A stretch of DNA of 43,828 nucleotides from Scleroderma bovista (Eukaryota; Basidiomycota; Agaricomycetes; Boletales; Sclerodermataceae): contig JAYMGJ010000470.1 in the NCBI GenBank assembly GCA_037178675.1, forward strand, positions 1-43,828, written 5' to 3'. This document shows positions 34,380 through 43,828 of the stretch, one piece after another (position 1 is the first letter of the stretch; every line of letters begins with the position of its first letter). Made by a program: the position numbers and the translations under genes. The notes under the pieces are model-generated. The model was not told the DNA's origin and ran no database searches. It saw nothing but the letters and a program-made list of their open reading frames with translations.

Positions 34380-34934
34380 ATCAGGAAATCGATGAGAGTC
34401 TGCTCAACCTTTATATAGCATTACCATTTTTTCCATGTGTATCCACATGCATCATTCTGATATACACTTAGATCATGTCATATACTTTCTGGTAGTGTTT
34501 TGAGTGATGGACATCTTTATCAGTCTACTTGATTATGATCAATTTAGACAGGTTGCTTCTTTTTATCATGCCAGATCACCAGTATACCTGCTGATATATA
34601 TGACCAAAAACCCAACCCCTGCTAAATGTGTTCAAATGTATATATAATTATACCTGCTGATGTACATGCTCAGATAAGTTTCATTCTGATGCTCCAGATC
34701 AGATTTATCAGAAAGTTATTACTGTCCCAGCTGTCCCAGAAGTACTCATACAAGCCAATAGTACCCATACCTTCATTGCCTGTACTTAAATTTCAACCAC
34801 CTTAATTCATTCAATATTCATCTTAATCAATTTATATTCAATTTTGTACAGTACAAAAGAATAAATATTGTACACTAATGGGGGCAGAACAGAGACTAAA
34901 TATATTATATACATTGAGGTTGTTGTCGTTGTCA

Positions 34935-35640
34935 TCATCAATGGTTGCAATGTCAATGCAGGTGGTGGGGGTAGTGGCAGCAGCCACGTCAAGGTCATCG
35001 TCGTCATTGCTGGTGTCGCATCAACAACGCAGGTGGGGGGGTCGTTGTTGTTGTCGGTGCCTGGTGGTGGCCATGTTATCAACGCGGGTGGTGGTGGTCA
35101 CGTCGCCGTCGTCCAGGTGGGGTGGTCGTCGACATTGGGGGTAGTGGTGGCATCGTCATTGTCGACATTGGTGATGATGGTGGTCGCGTCATCGACGTTG
35201 GTGGTGGGTGATCGCGTCATTGACGATGTGGGTGGTGATGGCGGTCGCGTTGTCGTCAACGTTGGAGGTGGTGGTCGTGGCATCGACGACATTGGGGGTG
35301 GTCGCATTGTCGTCATTGAGGGTGGTGGTGGTCGCGTCATCGTCGACGTTGGGTGTGGTGGTGGCCGCGTTGACGTTAGTGGTGGGTGATCGCGTCATCG
35401 TCGACGTGGGTGATGATGGTAGTCACATCGTCGTCGTCGACGTTGAGGGTGGTGGTGGTCGCGTCATTGACGACGTTGGGGGTGGAGGTCGCGTCGTCGT
35501 TGTCGTTGGGGGTGGTCGTCGTGTCGTCATCGATGTTGGTGGTGGTGGCTGCGTCGTCATCGACGCAGGTGGTGGTGGCCGCGTCGTCGTTGATGCTGGT
35601 GATGGTGGTGGTCGATGCGTGGTGTGGTGGTGGTGGTAGA
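34935..35640. repeat. GGTGGT/GTCGTC-rich degenerate minisatellite
   Basis: About 700 bases of imperfect tandem repeats built from GGTGGTGGTCGCGTCATCGA-like units. The plus strand is G/T-rich throughout. Long ORFs in several frames on both strands are a product of the repeat and are not read as genes. Confidence 0.92.
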
Positions 35641-35757
35641 AGACAGAGAGTGAGGAGACTTAGAGACATTTTTGAAGTGTGTGTGTGTGCGTGTGTTTGT
35701 GTACATGATTATATCAGCATATTCAACGATCAATATTTTCTAAGGCTTCACTACTCG

Positions 35758-36112
35758 CCTCGTCCACAGCCATCTCACCACTACCACCACCAGCGTCATC
35801 GACGCGACCACCACCATCAGCGACGACAACGACGGCCCCACCACGGACGATGGTGATGACAATGGCCACCACCAGCATTGTCGACCAGACGACAGCGACG
35901 ACAGCCAACGCCAACGTGACGACGACGACTACCCACCGACCATGACCACGGCCTGCGTCGACGACGCGGTCACCATCCCACCGCCAGCGTTGTCGCGACC
36001 CGACGACGACCACACCACCTGCGTCGCGGCCACCATCCCACCACGAACGTTGTCGTCGCGACCCGACGACGACGACCGTCCTACCACCATGGCGCAGCAA
36101 TCACCCCGTTCC
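35758..36112. repeat. CCACCA/GACGAC-rich array, opposite sense to the preceding one
   Basis: About 350 bases of CCACCACCAGCGTCATCGAC-like units, the reverse complement in character of the array at 34935-35640, separated by about 120 bases. The two could pair into a large imperfect hairpin. Confidence 0.85.
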
Positions 36113-36370
36113 CGTCCCTATCCCCAGCGCTGACAGCGATGACGCAACAACTCCCCTCCGTACAAACATATTACTTAGCTATTTGTATTGTATTCATAGT
36201 AGTTCTAATAAATTAATTTTTTACTGATATAATGGAGTGAGTGCCCTCTACTGGGTACACTGGACCAACTGGGGGAGGAGTGGACTGGACTTAGAGTTGG
36301 ACAAACTGGCACAGAGTCAGTCACATGCTGTCAGCTAATTGGATGCTGATGGCCTTGTGCTCTTGCATGC

Positions 36371-36610
36371 TGGCTGGTCAATAATTATCATAGCATTACT
36401 ATAAATGACACAATGACATCCATAGATATTCCTAGTTTAGATTAGTAAAATTGTTGTACACTCATTATCAATGGATGCCAGGATGATGACTGGCTGGTCA
36501 ATATTTATCATAGCATTACCACACAATGACACAATGACACCCATAGGTATTCCTTGTTCAGACCAATAAAATTATTACATACACTTTATCAATAGATATC
36601 AGACTGCAAG
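36371..36610. repeat. 120-bp tandem duplication
   Basis: Units 36371-36490 and 36491-36610 both begin TGGCTGGTCAATA and share most bases (TTATCATAGCATTAC, GACACAATGACA, CATAG.TATTCC). Divergence by substitutions shows that the duplication is not recent. Confidence 0.88.
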
Positions 36611-36820
36611 CTGGATGATAAGAACATAAAATGTTCCCCAGAAAGTATATATCCTCATCATAGGTGTATCTTCCTGTTATTGCAAGATCAAATATACATC
36701 TTTCTGACATCAATTGATCAGCACAAGATAATGGTTTCTAAGTAATTATCCATTTATATCATGCTGACTTCTATTTGTCAGATTTGTCTGGTCATACCAG
36801 CACCTCCCCAATTTCCTGAT

Positions 36821-38434
36821 GTCATCGTAGTCTTCACCATAGATTTAAGAAAAGCCTTTCACAACCAAGCAGGCTTTAAATCTTCCATCTGATTTCTTTG
36901 TGAATACCCAACAGCATTTGACAGGTTTTCGATCTGGTGGACAATCCACCAAAGTCCATACATTTCTATCGTTGATAGATTTGATTTCTTCCTTGCATGC
37001 CTGTTCCCATTTCTTCTGTTCATCCAATGGATAGTTCTTGACATCCTTATAATGGTAAGGAATGCCTTTAAGCGGTTTTGCCGCTTGCTTCATGATGTAA
37101 TTGAGAATGTAGTGTTGACCCAATTGAATCATGGTGTCAACATCACTGTTTGAAACTATGACATCTTCCATTTCATTCTCATCTTCATCCATTGATGGTA
37201 ATGGAACAGCGATAGGAGGTTCCTCTTGTTGAGGTTCCACAGGTGCAGGGATATTTGGTCCTGATTCAACCATAGGTTCTGACTGAGGAATAGTTGGTAC
37301 TCCTCATCCTAGAACAGTTCTTGTCCATTCTCATTCTCTTGTGATTTCTTGTTCTATATCCACTGGATTTCTTTGACCATAGACATTGTCTGGTCTCACA
37401 GGTGGATTGCGAACACGAGGGGGATTGCAACGAGGAGGGTTTGGATTTGGAACATAAGGTTGTGGTTGTATAGGTCTTGGTCTAACATATTGGAAAGGTT
37501 CTCCTGGTCGTGGAGCATCTGGTTGCATTCCTCTTGGAATACTGATGCAGCCATAGCCAGGTTGTCCAGCAGGAATAGGTACAACCTGTGTTCCTGTTTG
37601 TGGTTCCCAATATGTTTCTCGACCAAAGGTTTGTAATCCAGGTACTTCAGGAATTCTTTCACCTCCCTGAGGAGCTTGCATGTCATCGTCAATGACTTCC
37701 TCGACTGTAGGTCTGGGAGGGTGTTGGAGTGGACTTTGTGGCTTTGTGGTGTCATTTTCTGAACCATCACCTCTTGTATGACCATCATCTGGTTGTGATG
37801 GGTCAATGGGTGGAAATTCCAGATTGTCAGGTGGAGGTTGGTGATCATTTTGTTCATTGTTGTTACCTGTCACTTCTTCTTGAGAAGGATGAATTGGTTC
37901 AGGTATATTGATTTTCTTTTTCAACTTTTCTTTGGGACAATTTGGGAATAATTTTTCAACAAATGTGGCTGTTGTTTCCACATATATGGATCTGTTGTTC
38001 TGCAAGAAGTGGTAACCCTTTGTTCCTGGTTCATAACCAAGGAATATCATTTCTTCGGCTTTCGGAGTGAGTTTGTCCTTTCACTTGTCCTTTGGTATAT
38101 GGACATAAGCTAGGCATCCAAATACTCAAAGATAGGAGATATCAGGTTTCTTGTTGAATAGAAGTTCAACTGGTGTTTTCCAGCCAATGCGGCGCATTGG
38201 TGTCCTGTTATAGACATGGACTGCAGTGTCAAGGGCGAAGTTCCAAAGATTCTTCGGTAGACATGCTGCATGATGCATTGTTTCTTCTTTTTCGAGTAAG
38301 GTCTGATTGAACCTTTCTGTGCGACCATTTTGTTGTGGATGATCCGATACAGAGAGTTGTTGTTCTACCCCTTTGGAGGTGAGGAAGGTTTTAAATATGG
38401 TTGCCATAAATTCTCCTCCTTGATTGGAATGTAC
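36821..38434 (-). pseudogene. Copia pol remnant: integrase C-terminus, linker, RT N-terminus
   Basis: Integrase part: HSNQGGEFM, then SVSDHPQQNGRTERFNQTLL and HVYNRTPMRRIGWKTPVELL, then VFGCLAYVHIPKDK and EEMIFLGYEPGTKGYHF. A long Pro/Gln-rich linker follows (to about 37300). RT begins KKWEQACKEEIKSINDRNVW, KCCWVFTKKSDGRFKACLVV and KGFS, then TAA where Gln is expected, then IYGEDYDD at the insertion point. In-frame stops lie at 38435-38437, 38126-38128, about 38078, 37331-37333, about 37304 and 36845-36847. All keep the same frame, so this is one pol frame damaged by point changes. Protease and the catalytic Asp residues of integrase are gone. Confidence 0.88.
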
Positions 38435-39910
38435 TCATAGGCACCGAGAGTCACTCTCCTTAGAGGTGCACATGGTATAACAGTCAAAGCTTTTATTGTT
38501 ATATTGGTCACAAACAAAACCATCATCTCGATACTTTATGGTCCCGTCATCGGGTGTCCGTGGTCTCATAGCTAGTCTATGTGCATATTCCTCATCATCC
38601 CTTTTCCTTCTTGCCAGGTCATTATGTGCAGAACGTAATACTGACTCTGCAGCAAGTTGGGATGGAGTAAGCATGGACCAGCCTGTCTCAGGAATATTAG
38701 AGACAGACCCAGCATCGGATTCATTGTCAGAGTCTCCTTGGAGCTTGACGATCTGAGCAGTTTGTTCTGTGGCATTTTGATGCTGCTTGCCTTTACCCTT
38801 GTAAGGCTGTTTTCCTTTTCCTTTTCCTTTTCCTTTTCCTTTTCCTTTTCCTTTTCCTTTTCCTTTTCCTTTTCCTTTTCCTTTTCCTTTTCCTTTTCCT
38901 TTTCCTTTTCCTTTTCCTTTTCCTTTTCCTTTTCCTTTTCCTTTTCCTTTTCCTTTTCCTTTTCCTTTTCCTTTTCCTTTTCCTTTTCCTTTTCCTTTTC
39001 CTTTTCCTTTTCCTTTTCCTTTTCCTTTTCCTTTTCCTTTTCCTTTTCCTTTTCCTTTTCCTTTTCCTTTCTTTCCTCCTCCTTTTCCTTTTCCACCACC
39101 CTGATTCTTCGGCAGGAATGTGGAAGGGCCAGTGGCAGCATTAGGAGTGAACATCCTTTTATAGTCATCACAGTGATCCACAGTACTATGACGTCCAGAA
39201 CACTTCTTGCATATAGGGTGAGAAGGTCCTGCCTGCATGTTTTGCTCCTTCTTTATGGTAGGCATTATGGATTTGCCAGACTTGCAAGACCACTCTTTCA
39301 TTATTTTAGGAAGGACTGAGTCGAACGTCAACTGTTGAACACCAGCAGTAATTTGGGCTGCTGTTGGATTGACATGTAGAGTGGCCAGAAGTGTAGAAGC
39401 GAATCCTTGCCACTCATTTGGTAAAGCACCAAGAAGTAACATTGCCTGAGTGGAGTTAGGGAGTGTTAGGCCATTAGAGGCCAGATATCCAATTGTGGAC
39501 TGCATCTGATTGATGGCAGGAGCAGGGTCCTGGTTCCCTTGGATAGTCATCCGGGTAAGGCATTTGAACTCAACAAAGACACTGGCAGTGCCAGGAGTCC
39601 CATAAGATGTGTTGAGTTGATCCCAAGCAGTGTGGGGATCATTAACATTCATCAGATTCTGTCTGATGAGTGTGGATGTATAGTACGTGATTGTACCAAG
39701 GGCTTTGTCTCAATTGGTTTCGTCAGCTGCTTGTTGCTCGGTGGTTGCACCATTTTGTCCGGCAACAACAGGAGCAACCTGAGTGTGCGCATAGCGCCAA
39801 ACTCCCATAACCTGTAAGAGCGACTTCATGGTGGACTTCCATTCCAAATAGTTGGAGGCACCAGTGAGAATGGGTGTGGTTTTCTTCATGTCACCAGTGT
39901 TTCCGGACAT
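38435..39910 (-). pseudogene. Copia gag with very long Gly-Lys repeat
   Basis: Starts at ATG 39910 (MSGNTGDMKKTTPILTGASN, then YLEWKSTMKSLLQVMGVW), typical of Copia gag. A TGA at 39711-39709 replaces the expected Trp in ETN-W-DKALGTI; the frame then continues unbroken to 38435. The core has HTAWDQLNTSYGTPG and LLLGALPNEWQGF. A zinc-knuckle-like CKKCSGRHSTVDHC follows, with spacing CX2CX3HX5C instead of the usual CX2CX4HX4C. Next is a tract of about 43 Gly-Lys dipeptides (39069-38810), then an acidic region. Apart from the TGA and the repeat, the protein is well preserved. Confidence 0.88.
38810..39069. repeat. (TTTTCC)n hexanucleotide array inside gag
   Basis: About 43 copies of TTTTCC on the plus strand, virtually without variation. 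On the gag strand it reads GGAAAA and encodes Gly-Lys repeats. The plus-strand Phe-Ser ORF through it is a by-product. Confidence 0.97.
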
Positions 39911-39923
39911 AATTCTGATATAT

Positions 39924-40960
39924 TCAAAGATCAAAAAGATTCAGTAAAATCAGTTCTGGTACACTGGTAGAGGAAGTAGGGGGGAGAAAGATAAGTTCTT
40001 CTTCTGAAGATGAAGAAGACTTAGACTGTATTTCCTCTTCTGTTGAAGATGAGGAGTCCAAAGAGTCTGTAGGTATCATAAAGGTTGAATATGACCAATT
40101 CCTAGGTAAAACATCAAAGAAAACATCAAGTTTGTAATCAGGACAATACTGGTAATTGGAGACAACCATGTTGCTGTCCAAAGGCCAATATTCAACAGTA
40201 AGCATAGACCATGGAAAAATTTTGTAAGGTGTAAAAAGAAGAACGGGAGCCTTATCATACAAGATGTAAGCAGACACCAATTTTAATGGTTTCTTATCAG
40301 TGGTCTACCATTTCCTGAATATGGAGTAGGGTGCCAATAGGGACTTGGGAAGCACCTAATCAAGGGCTCCTTCAGGAATCCCAGAATCCGATTGGTCTGC
40401 ATTATCATCATCCTCATCACCTTCTTGTCCAGCTTCATGCCTGTCATGCAGGAGTGCGAGATCGTTGCTTGGTAATCCACCATATCAAGATGGATGAGAG
40501 TGGTGTGAGCCACCCAGAGATCCCTGGTTTCCTCAAAGAGGACACCAGGTCGCTCCATGCATGTGGGTATCAAGAACTGTGCTCGGCGTGTTTTCTGCTT
40601 CCAGGTGTACTGGAAGTTGACTTTGAGCCAATTGTGCCAGTCCTGAAGAGTCAGGATAGCTCTGGAAAATCACTGCTCAGAGTAGAGAGGATGCCGCCAG
40701 CAGCTGGCTGGTTGGTAGATCTCTGGGGCAGTGTCAATCCAGAAAGCTGGGATGGTCACGAGAGCAGGATCTTCATAGTGGAGCAACAGATAGTCTACTC
40801 CCATGAAGTTAGCTCGGGCATGTGGTGTCAAATAAGCATGCAGCTTAGCAGAGGGGAGATATTATGACCCATGGAAAGCCCAGTGGACTATTGGGTTCTC
40901 TGGATAAACAATGGCTAGCTCATCAGCAAATCCCTTATTTTGGGACAGTGGCTACAGTAA
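39924..40960 (-). pseudogene. Decayed gene of unknown family, upstream of the Copia gag
   Basis: The minus strand reads YLPSAKLHAYLTPHARANFM, HYEDPALVTIPAFWIDTAPE, YQPASCWRHPLYSEQ, TLQDWHNWLKVNFQYTWKQK, LGFLKEPLIRCFPSPYWHPT and, after a frame change near 40281, SAYILYDKAPVLLFTPYKIF, SMLTVEYWPLDSNMVVSNYQ and DVFFDVLPRNWSYSTFMIPT. It closes with a Ser/Glu-rich tail ending at 39924. Stops occur as TAA (near 40863) and TGA (near 40670) in otherwise good coding sequence. I do not recognise the family. The position directly before gag, on the same strand, may be chance or a captured cargo. Protein-like composition throughout argues for a once-real gene. Confidence 0.6.
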
Positions 40961-41040
40961 TTACCTTAATAGTACAGATTGTGACAGTAGTTACAGCATA
41001 CATTGCCACAGGGTCCCAGTTCCACAGTCAGCATATTACA

Positions 41041-41600
41041 GTACGTTAACTTTTCACAAAATTTCACTAAGTCCCACCAGTGCTTACCCTGCCCCCCCAT
41101 CCCCACTCCACCACTGTGATCACCGTAATTGTACTCACTACCAAAATTTCACTAAGTCATTTTATGTGTACCATCTCAGCCCCCACTAATGTTTGCATCA
41201 GTGCCACTCCTGCACCAGTGTCGCCAACCACTGCCCTGATGGGCTTTGACCAGCAGGCTCAACAGCCTATCAAACACACCACAGTGTGCAGTCGTGTGCA
41301 ACACAGGCACCGCTGGGCTCTCTGACCAAGTATGTTTTCTTTTTTTGTTTTGTTTACTAAATGCTATTCTAGGTACTCTTTGTGCGCCCATGCACACCTG
41401 TGCCCACACACTGCATAGCAGGGTTGCCCCCATTACTTGGTATGTTCACTTTTTTATCATTTCATTTACTAACTATTATCATTGCAAGCCACTATCTGCA
41501 TGCGTGCCCACCATGCACACACCATGCAGCCCAGCCATCAGCTGGCCTGCACACTGTCACGCACCAAACAGGTTTGGTACAGTGAACATGGAAGATAATG
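41041..41600 (+). other. Stretch with four intron-like modules and no lasting ORF
   Basis: Four segments have full intron grammar: about 41041-41080 (GTACGT...CACTAAG...CCAG), 41131-41179 (GTACTC...CACTAAG...CTCAG), about 41330-41371 (GTATGT...TACTAAA...TTCTAG) and about 41441-41489 (GTATGT...TACTAAC...GCAAG). The pieces between are rich in TGCCCACAC/CATGCACAC-type sequence and do not give one frame, so this may be a spliced noncoding transcript or a decayed gene. AAAATTTCACTAAGT is shared by the first two modules. Confidence 0.35.
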
Positions 41601-42084
41601 CCTATATTGAATGATTATGCGAAGGATAAGCACGACGGACCCTCATCGTAGCCATCTATCACACAAGAAGACTATCCTGGAGCAAGAGATGAATGCCAAC
41701 GTCTGGCAGTCATCCCTCGCACAAGAACTGCCAAGAAGCAGAAGAAACTGAAGGAATGACGTCAATTGTGGTATGAGAAAGGAATGCACACATCTGCAGT
41801 CCAACTCCCATACCAGAACAATCAAAGAAGCCGAAGAATTGATGAAGAAACGAAGGAGAAAGAAATAAAATGATTTTTAGCGCCCAAATGTCATTTTTAG
41901 GCGCCCAGTGCTGGCAATCTGATATTTTGAATAGCTCCACCCTTTTTGAAGCTATCAGGCATGTGACTGTACCATCAGAGAGCCTAGAACATGGTCTATC
42001 TGCCTGTCAAGTTCTGACACAAATCCATTCATTTCCCACGGAGATATTCCCCCTGCAATCCAGACGTTTGTTTCATCACTCACT

Positions 42085-42782
42085 ATGGAGTCCATATTTT
42101 CTCTGGATCATTTCTCCACTATTGCTGCAGATCTCCACTATGTCCTGCTCTTAGGACAGCCTCTCCCAGAGTTCCCGTGCACTGCCTGGCACATATCTTC
42201 CCAGCCTGCTCCCTCAGTCCCTCTCGTTCTCGGTCAGTGCGTTCTCCTTGTCAGTCCTGCGTCAAGGACATACTTTGGTCATCTTAGGTCTATTGTCAAG
42301 CTTGAGAAGTCGTCTCTGGTCATCTCTGTGTCCCCTGAGCCCTCAGCCTATGGTCCCTTCCTCCCAGATACTTTCCATGTCCATCTTCCTCTGTCGTTTG
42401 TCTCGCTTCCCTGGATGCATTGAATTCAATACTCTATCTGCTTCCCCACTTTCAGACGACATCCCCCAGCACCATGACAGTTATGCCCCCACTTCATAGT
42501 GCTATTAGGAAGAAGAACCCTCTCTCATTCTTTCCCAGAAGAGAGCTCGTCAAGGGAGCCCATGGATGCGCTTCAGCAGTGCTAGAACACATGCACTATA
42601 CCTTAGTGTATGCTGACCCCCCAAAAGACCTCTGGACCCCTGATACCCTTCTTGTGGCTGTTTTGTCTCGGATCAATCCCCCTGTTTATCTCAGATCTTC
42701 CCCATTGTTGTCCCATCAAATTCCTGATGGTACACAGCCCCCCATCAAACTTCTTAGGCTGTGCATCAATGACTCCTTCTGC
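42085..42782 (+). pseudogene. Broken ORF of unknown origin
   Basis: 42085-42423 reads a protein-like frame (SIFSLDHFSTIAADLHYVLL, then LEKSSLVISVSPEPSAYGPF). It continues after a frame change near 42415 as LNSILYLLPHFQ, RKKNPLSFFPRRELVKGAHG and LEHMHYTLVYADPPKDLWTP, until the probable LTR at 42783 cuts it. I recognise no domain. Composition and the good continuity across the frameshift suggest a decayed coding sequence, perhaps of a transposon. Confidence 0.4.
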
Positions 42783-43582
42783 TGTGCAGTGACTCATCCC
42801 TTGCTTACTGATGCTCTCTTGTCATCAGTATTACTCTATCCCTTTTGCATTTTTGGTATATTACTCAGCTGATGACTCACTCCCTTACCAATCAATCTTG
42901 TCATGCAGCTTACTCATTCCTTTACTCAGCAGCTTACCAATCCCTTACCAATCCTTGACAAATTCTGCTTACTCCCTTCTCTTTTTGTACTTTAATGCTG
43001 TGCCCCCCCATGTATTTAAACCCCTGGGCTCAGCCCAGTGAAGGGAGACCCAATTGCATGAAATTATCCCTCTCTCAGACTCTCTCAATCAGTATCCCTT
43101 CAGTCCTTGAGTCCTTGTAGGCTTCAGTGAAGGTCTAAAGGCTCAATATTGTCAAGTTTATCCAAGTTATTCAAGATTTATTCTTTTTACTAGGCTCAAG
43201 CAGAGTCTAGGCTTCATACCAGTCTATCTTCCTCGCCTCTGGACATCAGAGGCATCTCTGCCCCTTTGCTGCACCAACCTCTAGGTGTAGTATCGCTACT
43301 TCAGTCTCTGTCAGCCCAATCCCCACTTTGACACTTCCTAGGCTTTAGGAAGAGTCCAGACCCCTATCCCCTTTGTCATCTATTGCTCCTGTACCCCAGG
43401 AGTATCCTGCATCATCGTTTGCATTACCCTATTGGTGTAGATCCCCTTCCCCCCTCCTCAGCACATCCTTTCTGGACACCGCGGAGGTAAACCACCACTC
43501 ACACATTTTCGTAGTCCTTTGTTGGTGTTGTGTGTTTGGGTTATTACTCTGACCCAAATCCACACTTTGACTCACACCTGCA
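42783..43582 (+). repeat. Probable solo LTR (about 800 bp)
   Basis: Starts TGTGCAGTGACTC and ends TCACACCTGCA (TG...CA). Flanks TCTGC (42778-42782) and TCTGT (43583-43587) may be a target duplication with one change. It has promoter-like structure: TATTTAAA at 43013-43020, then the palindrome CTGGGCTCAGCCCAG at 43024-43038 and a CT-rich leader. No primer-binding site follows and no purine tract precedes, so it is not clearly attached to an internal region. An alternative right end is near 43564. Confidence 0.4.
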
Positions 43583-43828
43583 TCTGTAGCTCACTTTTGC
43601 TCCTGGCCAGAGGCGCAGGAATGTAAATCAGTGGGCTGTCTCAAGATGAGTTCCACCTGGAGATCAGCCTGGGCCTGTTCTTGTGCAAATTCCTTGAGTT
43701 GGAGTCTGATGTGTGTTTGAAGGTAATTGGCATTTGAAAGTTTATCAATGAATATCTCTTCATCATATGGAAGAGATTCAATGATAACAGATTGCCAATG
43801 TCTGAACAAGATGCGGAATTGGTAGGGC
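43583..43828 (-). other. Right edge: possible coding fragment
   Basis: The minus strand from the edge to 43591 is open and reads HWQSVIIESLPYDEEIFIDK, LQTHIRLQLKEFAQEQAQAD and so on, ending in a stop. It looks like the C-terminus of a helical protein, possibly transposon-derived. The rest lies outside the window; family unknown. Confidence 0.3.

Larger units (their letters stand above)
34380..36820. mobile_element. 2437-bp insertion in Copia RT, TIR-like ends or Helitron-like
   Basis: The element spans 34382-36818, flanked by AT on both sides. Ends are CAGGAAAT...ATTTCCTG. Removing it joins GATGACAT to GGAAACC and restores the RT reading DYDDMETFSLVTRFETV. With other boundaries it reads A[TC...CTGA]T, and a small hairpin CTGGT-CAT-ACCAG sits 15 bases before CTGA. 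Both are Helitron features. Inside are a GGT-rich array, a CCA-rich array in the opposite sense and a 120-bp tandem duplication, but no transposase or helicase. Confidence 0.75.
32940..39960 (-). mobile_element. Degenerate Ty1/Copia LTR retrotransposon with nested insertions
   Basis: Order on the minus strand: gag (39910-38435), C-terminal integrase (38407-38050), integrase/RT linker (38050-37300), start of RT (37273 to about 36820), a 2437-bp foreign insert, RT motif DVKTAFLYG (about 34330-34270), RNase H (34307-33441, itself interrupted), purine tract and 3' LTR. Integrase preceding RT defines the Copia order. Protease and the N-terminal integrase core are missing between 38435 and 38407, where gag reads straight into HSNQGGEFM. 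RT is lost between the YG of DVKTAFLYG and the RNase H part. Every in-frame stop seen is TGA or TAA at a place where Arg, Trp or Gln is expected. No 5' LTR was found. It cannot move by itself. Confidence 0.9.

Noticed and set aside
34868..35860. Long ORFs on both strands (Val/Gly-rich plus, Thr/Asp-rich minus)
   Set aside because: They are produced by the GGTGGT/GTCGTC repeat; several frames are open at once and no known domain or start context exists.
38657..39319. Plus-strand Phe-Ser repeat ORF
   Set aside because: Antisense shadow of the Gly-Lys tract of gag; the surrounding sequence is clearly coding on the minus strand.

Overview
The window is nuclear DNA of a filamentous basidiomycete, most likely an Agaricomycete. 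Genes are broken by many short introns (about 45-65 nt, GT..AG with CTAAC/TACTAAC-like branch points). The gene families (F-box with degenerate propeller, short BTB/POZ proteins, DUF2235 expansions) and the Copia and Helitron relics fit this group. Gene models were built by hand from reading frames, splice consensus and phase; no search was run.

Layout. 1-3353 (+): 3' part of a DUF726/TMCO4-type alpha/beta hydrolase, open at the left edge. 4448-5302 (+): proline/serine-rich protein of unknown function. 7434-8196 (+): histone H3 in seven exons, with T at position 10 and two extra residues beside K27. 8485-8959 (-): tentative small gene. 9723-22000 (-): a same-strand DUF2235 (Tle1-like phospholipase fold) cluster with complete ten-exon copies A (9723-11793), B (14408-16527) and C (18889-20740), a decayed 5' part of a fourth copy (20970-21930) and an orphan last exon (18399-18552). 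Copy C lies between the two pieces of the broken copy. An unrecognised, probably decayed gene sits between A and B. 22602-23377 (-): unknown basic protein. 23972-24782 (+): BTB/POZ protein. 25464-27551 (-): F-box protein with an acidic, His-rich tail, divergent from 27952-29682 (+), a CDP-alcohol phosphotransferase of the CPT1/EPT1 family. 30299-31238 (+): Tra2-like RNA-binding protein.

From about 31.7 kb to the right edge the window is repeat territory. It holds a Helitron-type PIF1 helicase relic (31764-32400), a long inverted repeat (32600-32845), and a Copia LTR retrotransposon on the minus strand (LTR at 32940-33403, gag at 38435-39910). The Copia element has lost its protease and most of integrase and carries stops that look like C-to-T or G-to-A changes. 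Two other elements interrupt it: a 281-bp insert with a 7-bp target duplication in RNase H, and a 2437-bp insert with short inverted ends in reverse transcriptase. Further right are a decayed unknown gene (39924-40960), an intron-rich noncoding-looking stretch (41041-41600), a broken ORF (42085-42782) and a probable solo LTR (42783-43582).

The housekeeping genes (H3, CPT/EPT, Tra2-like) are independent units. The only gene set that looks functionally linked is the DUF2235 cluster, which has grown by local duplication.
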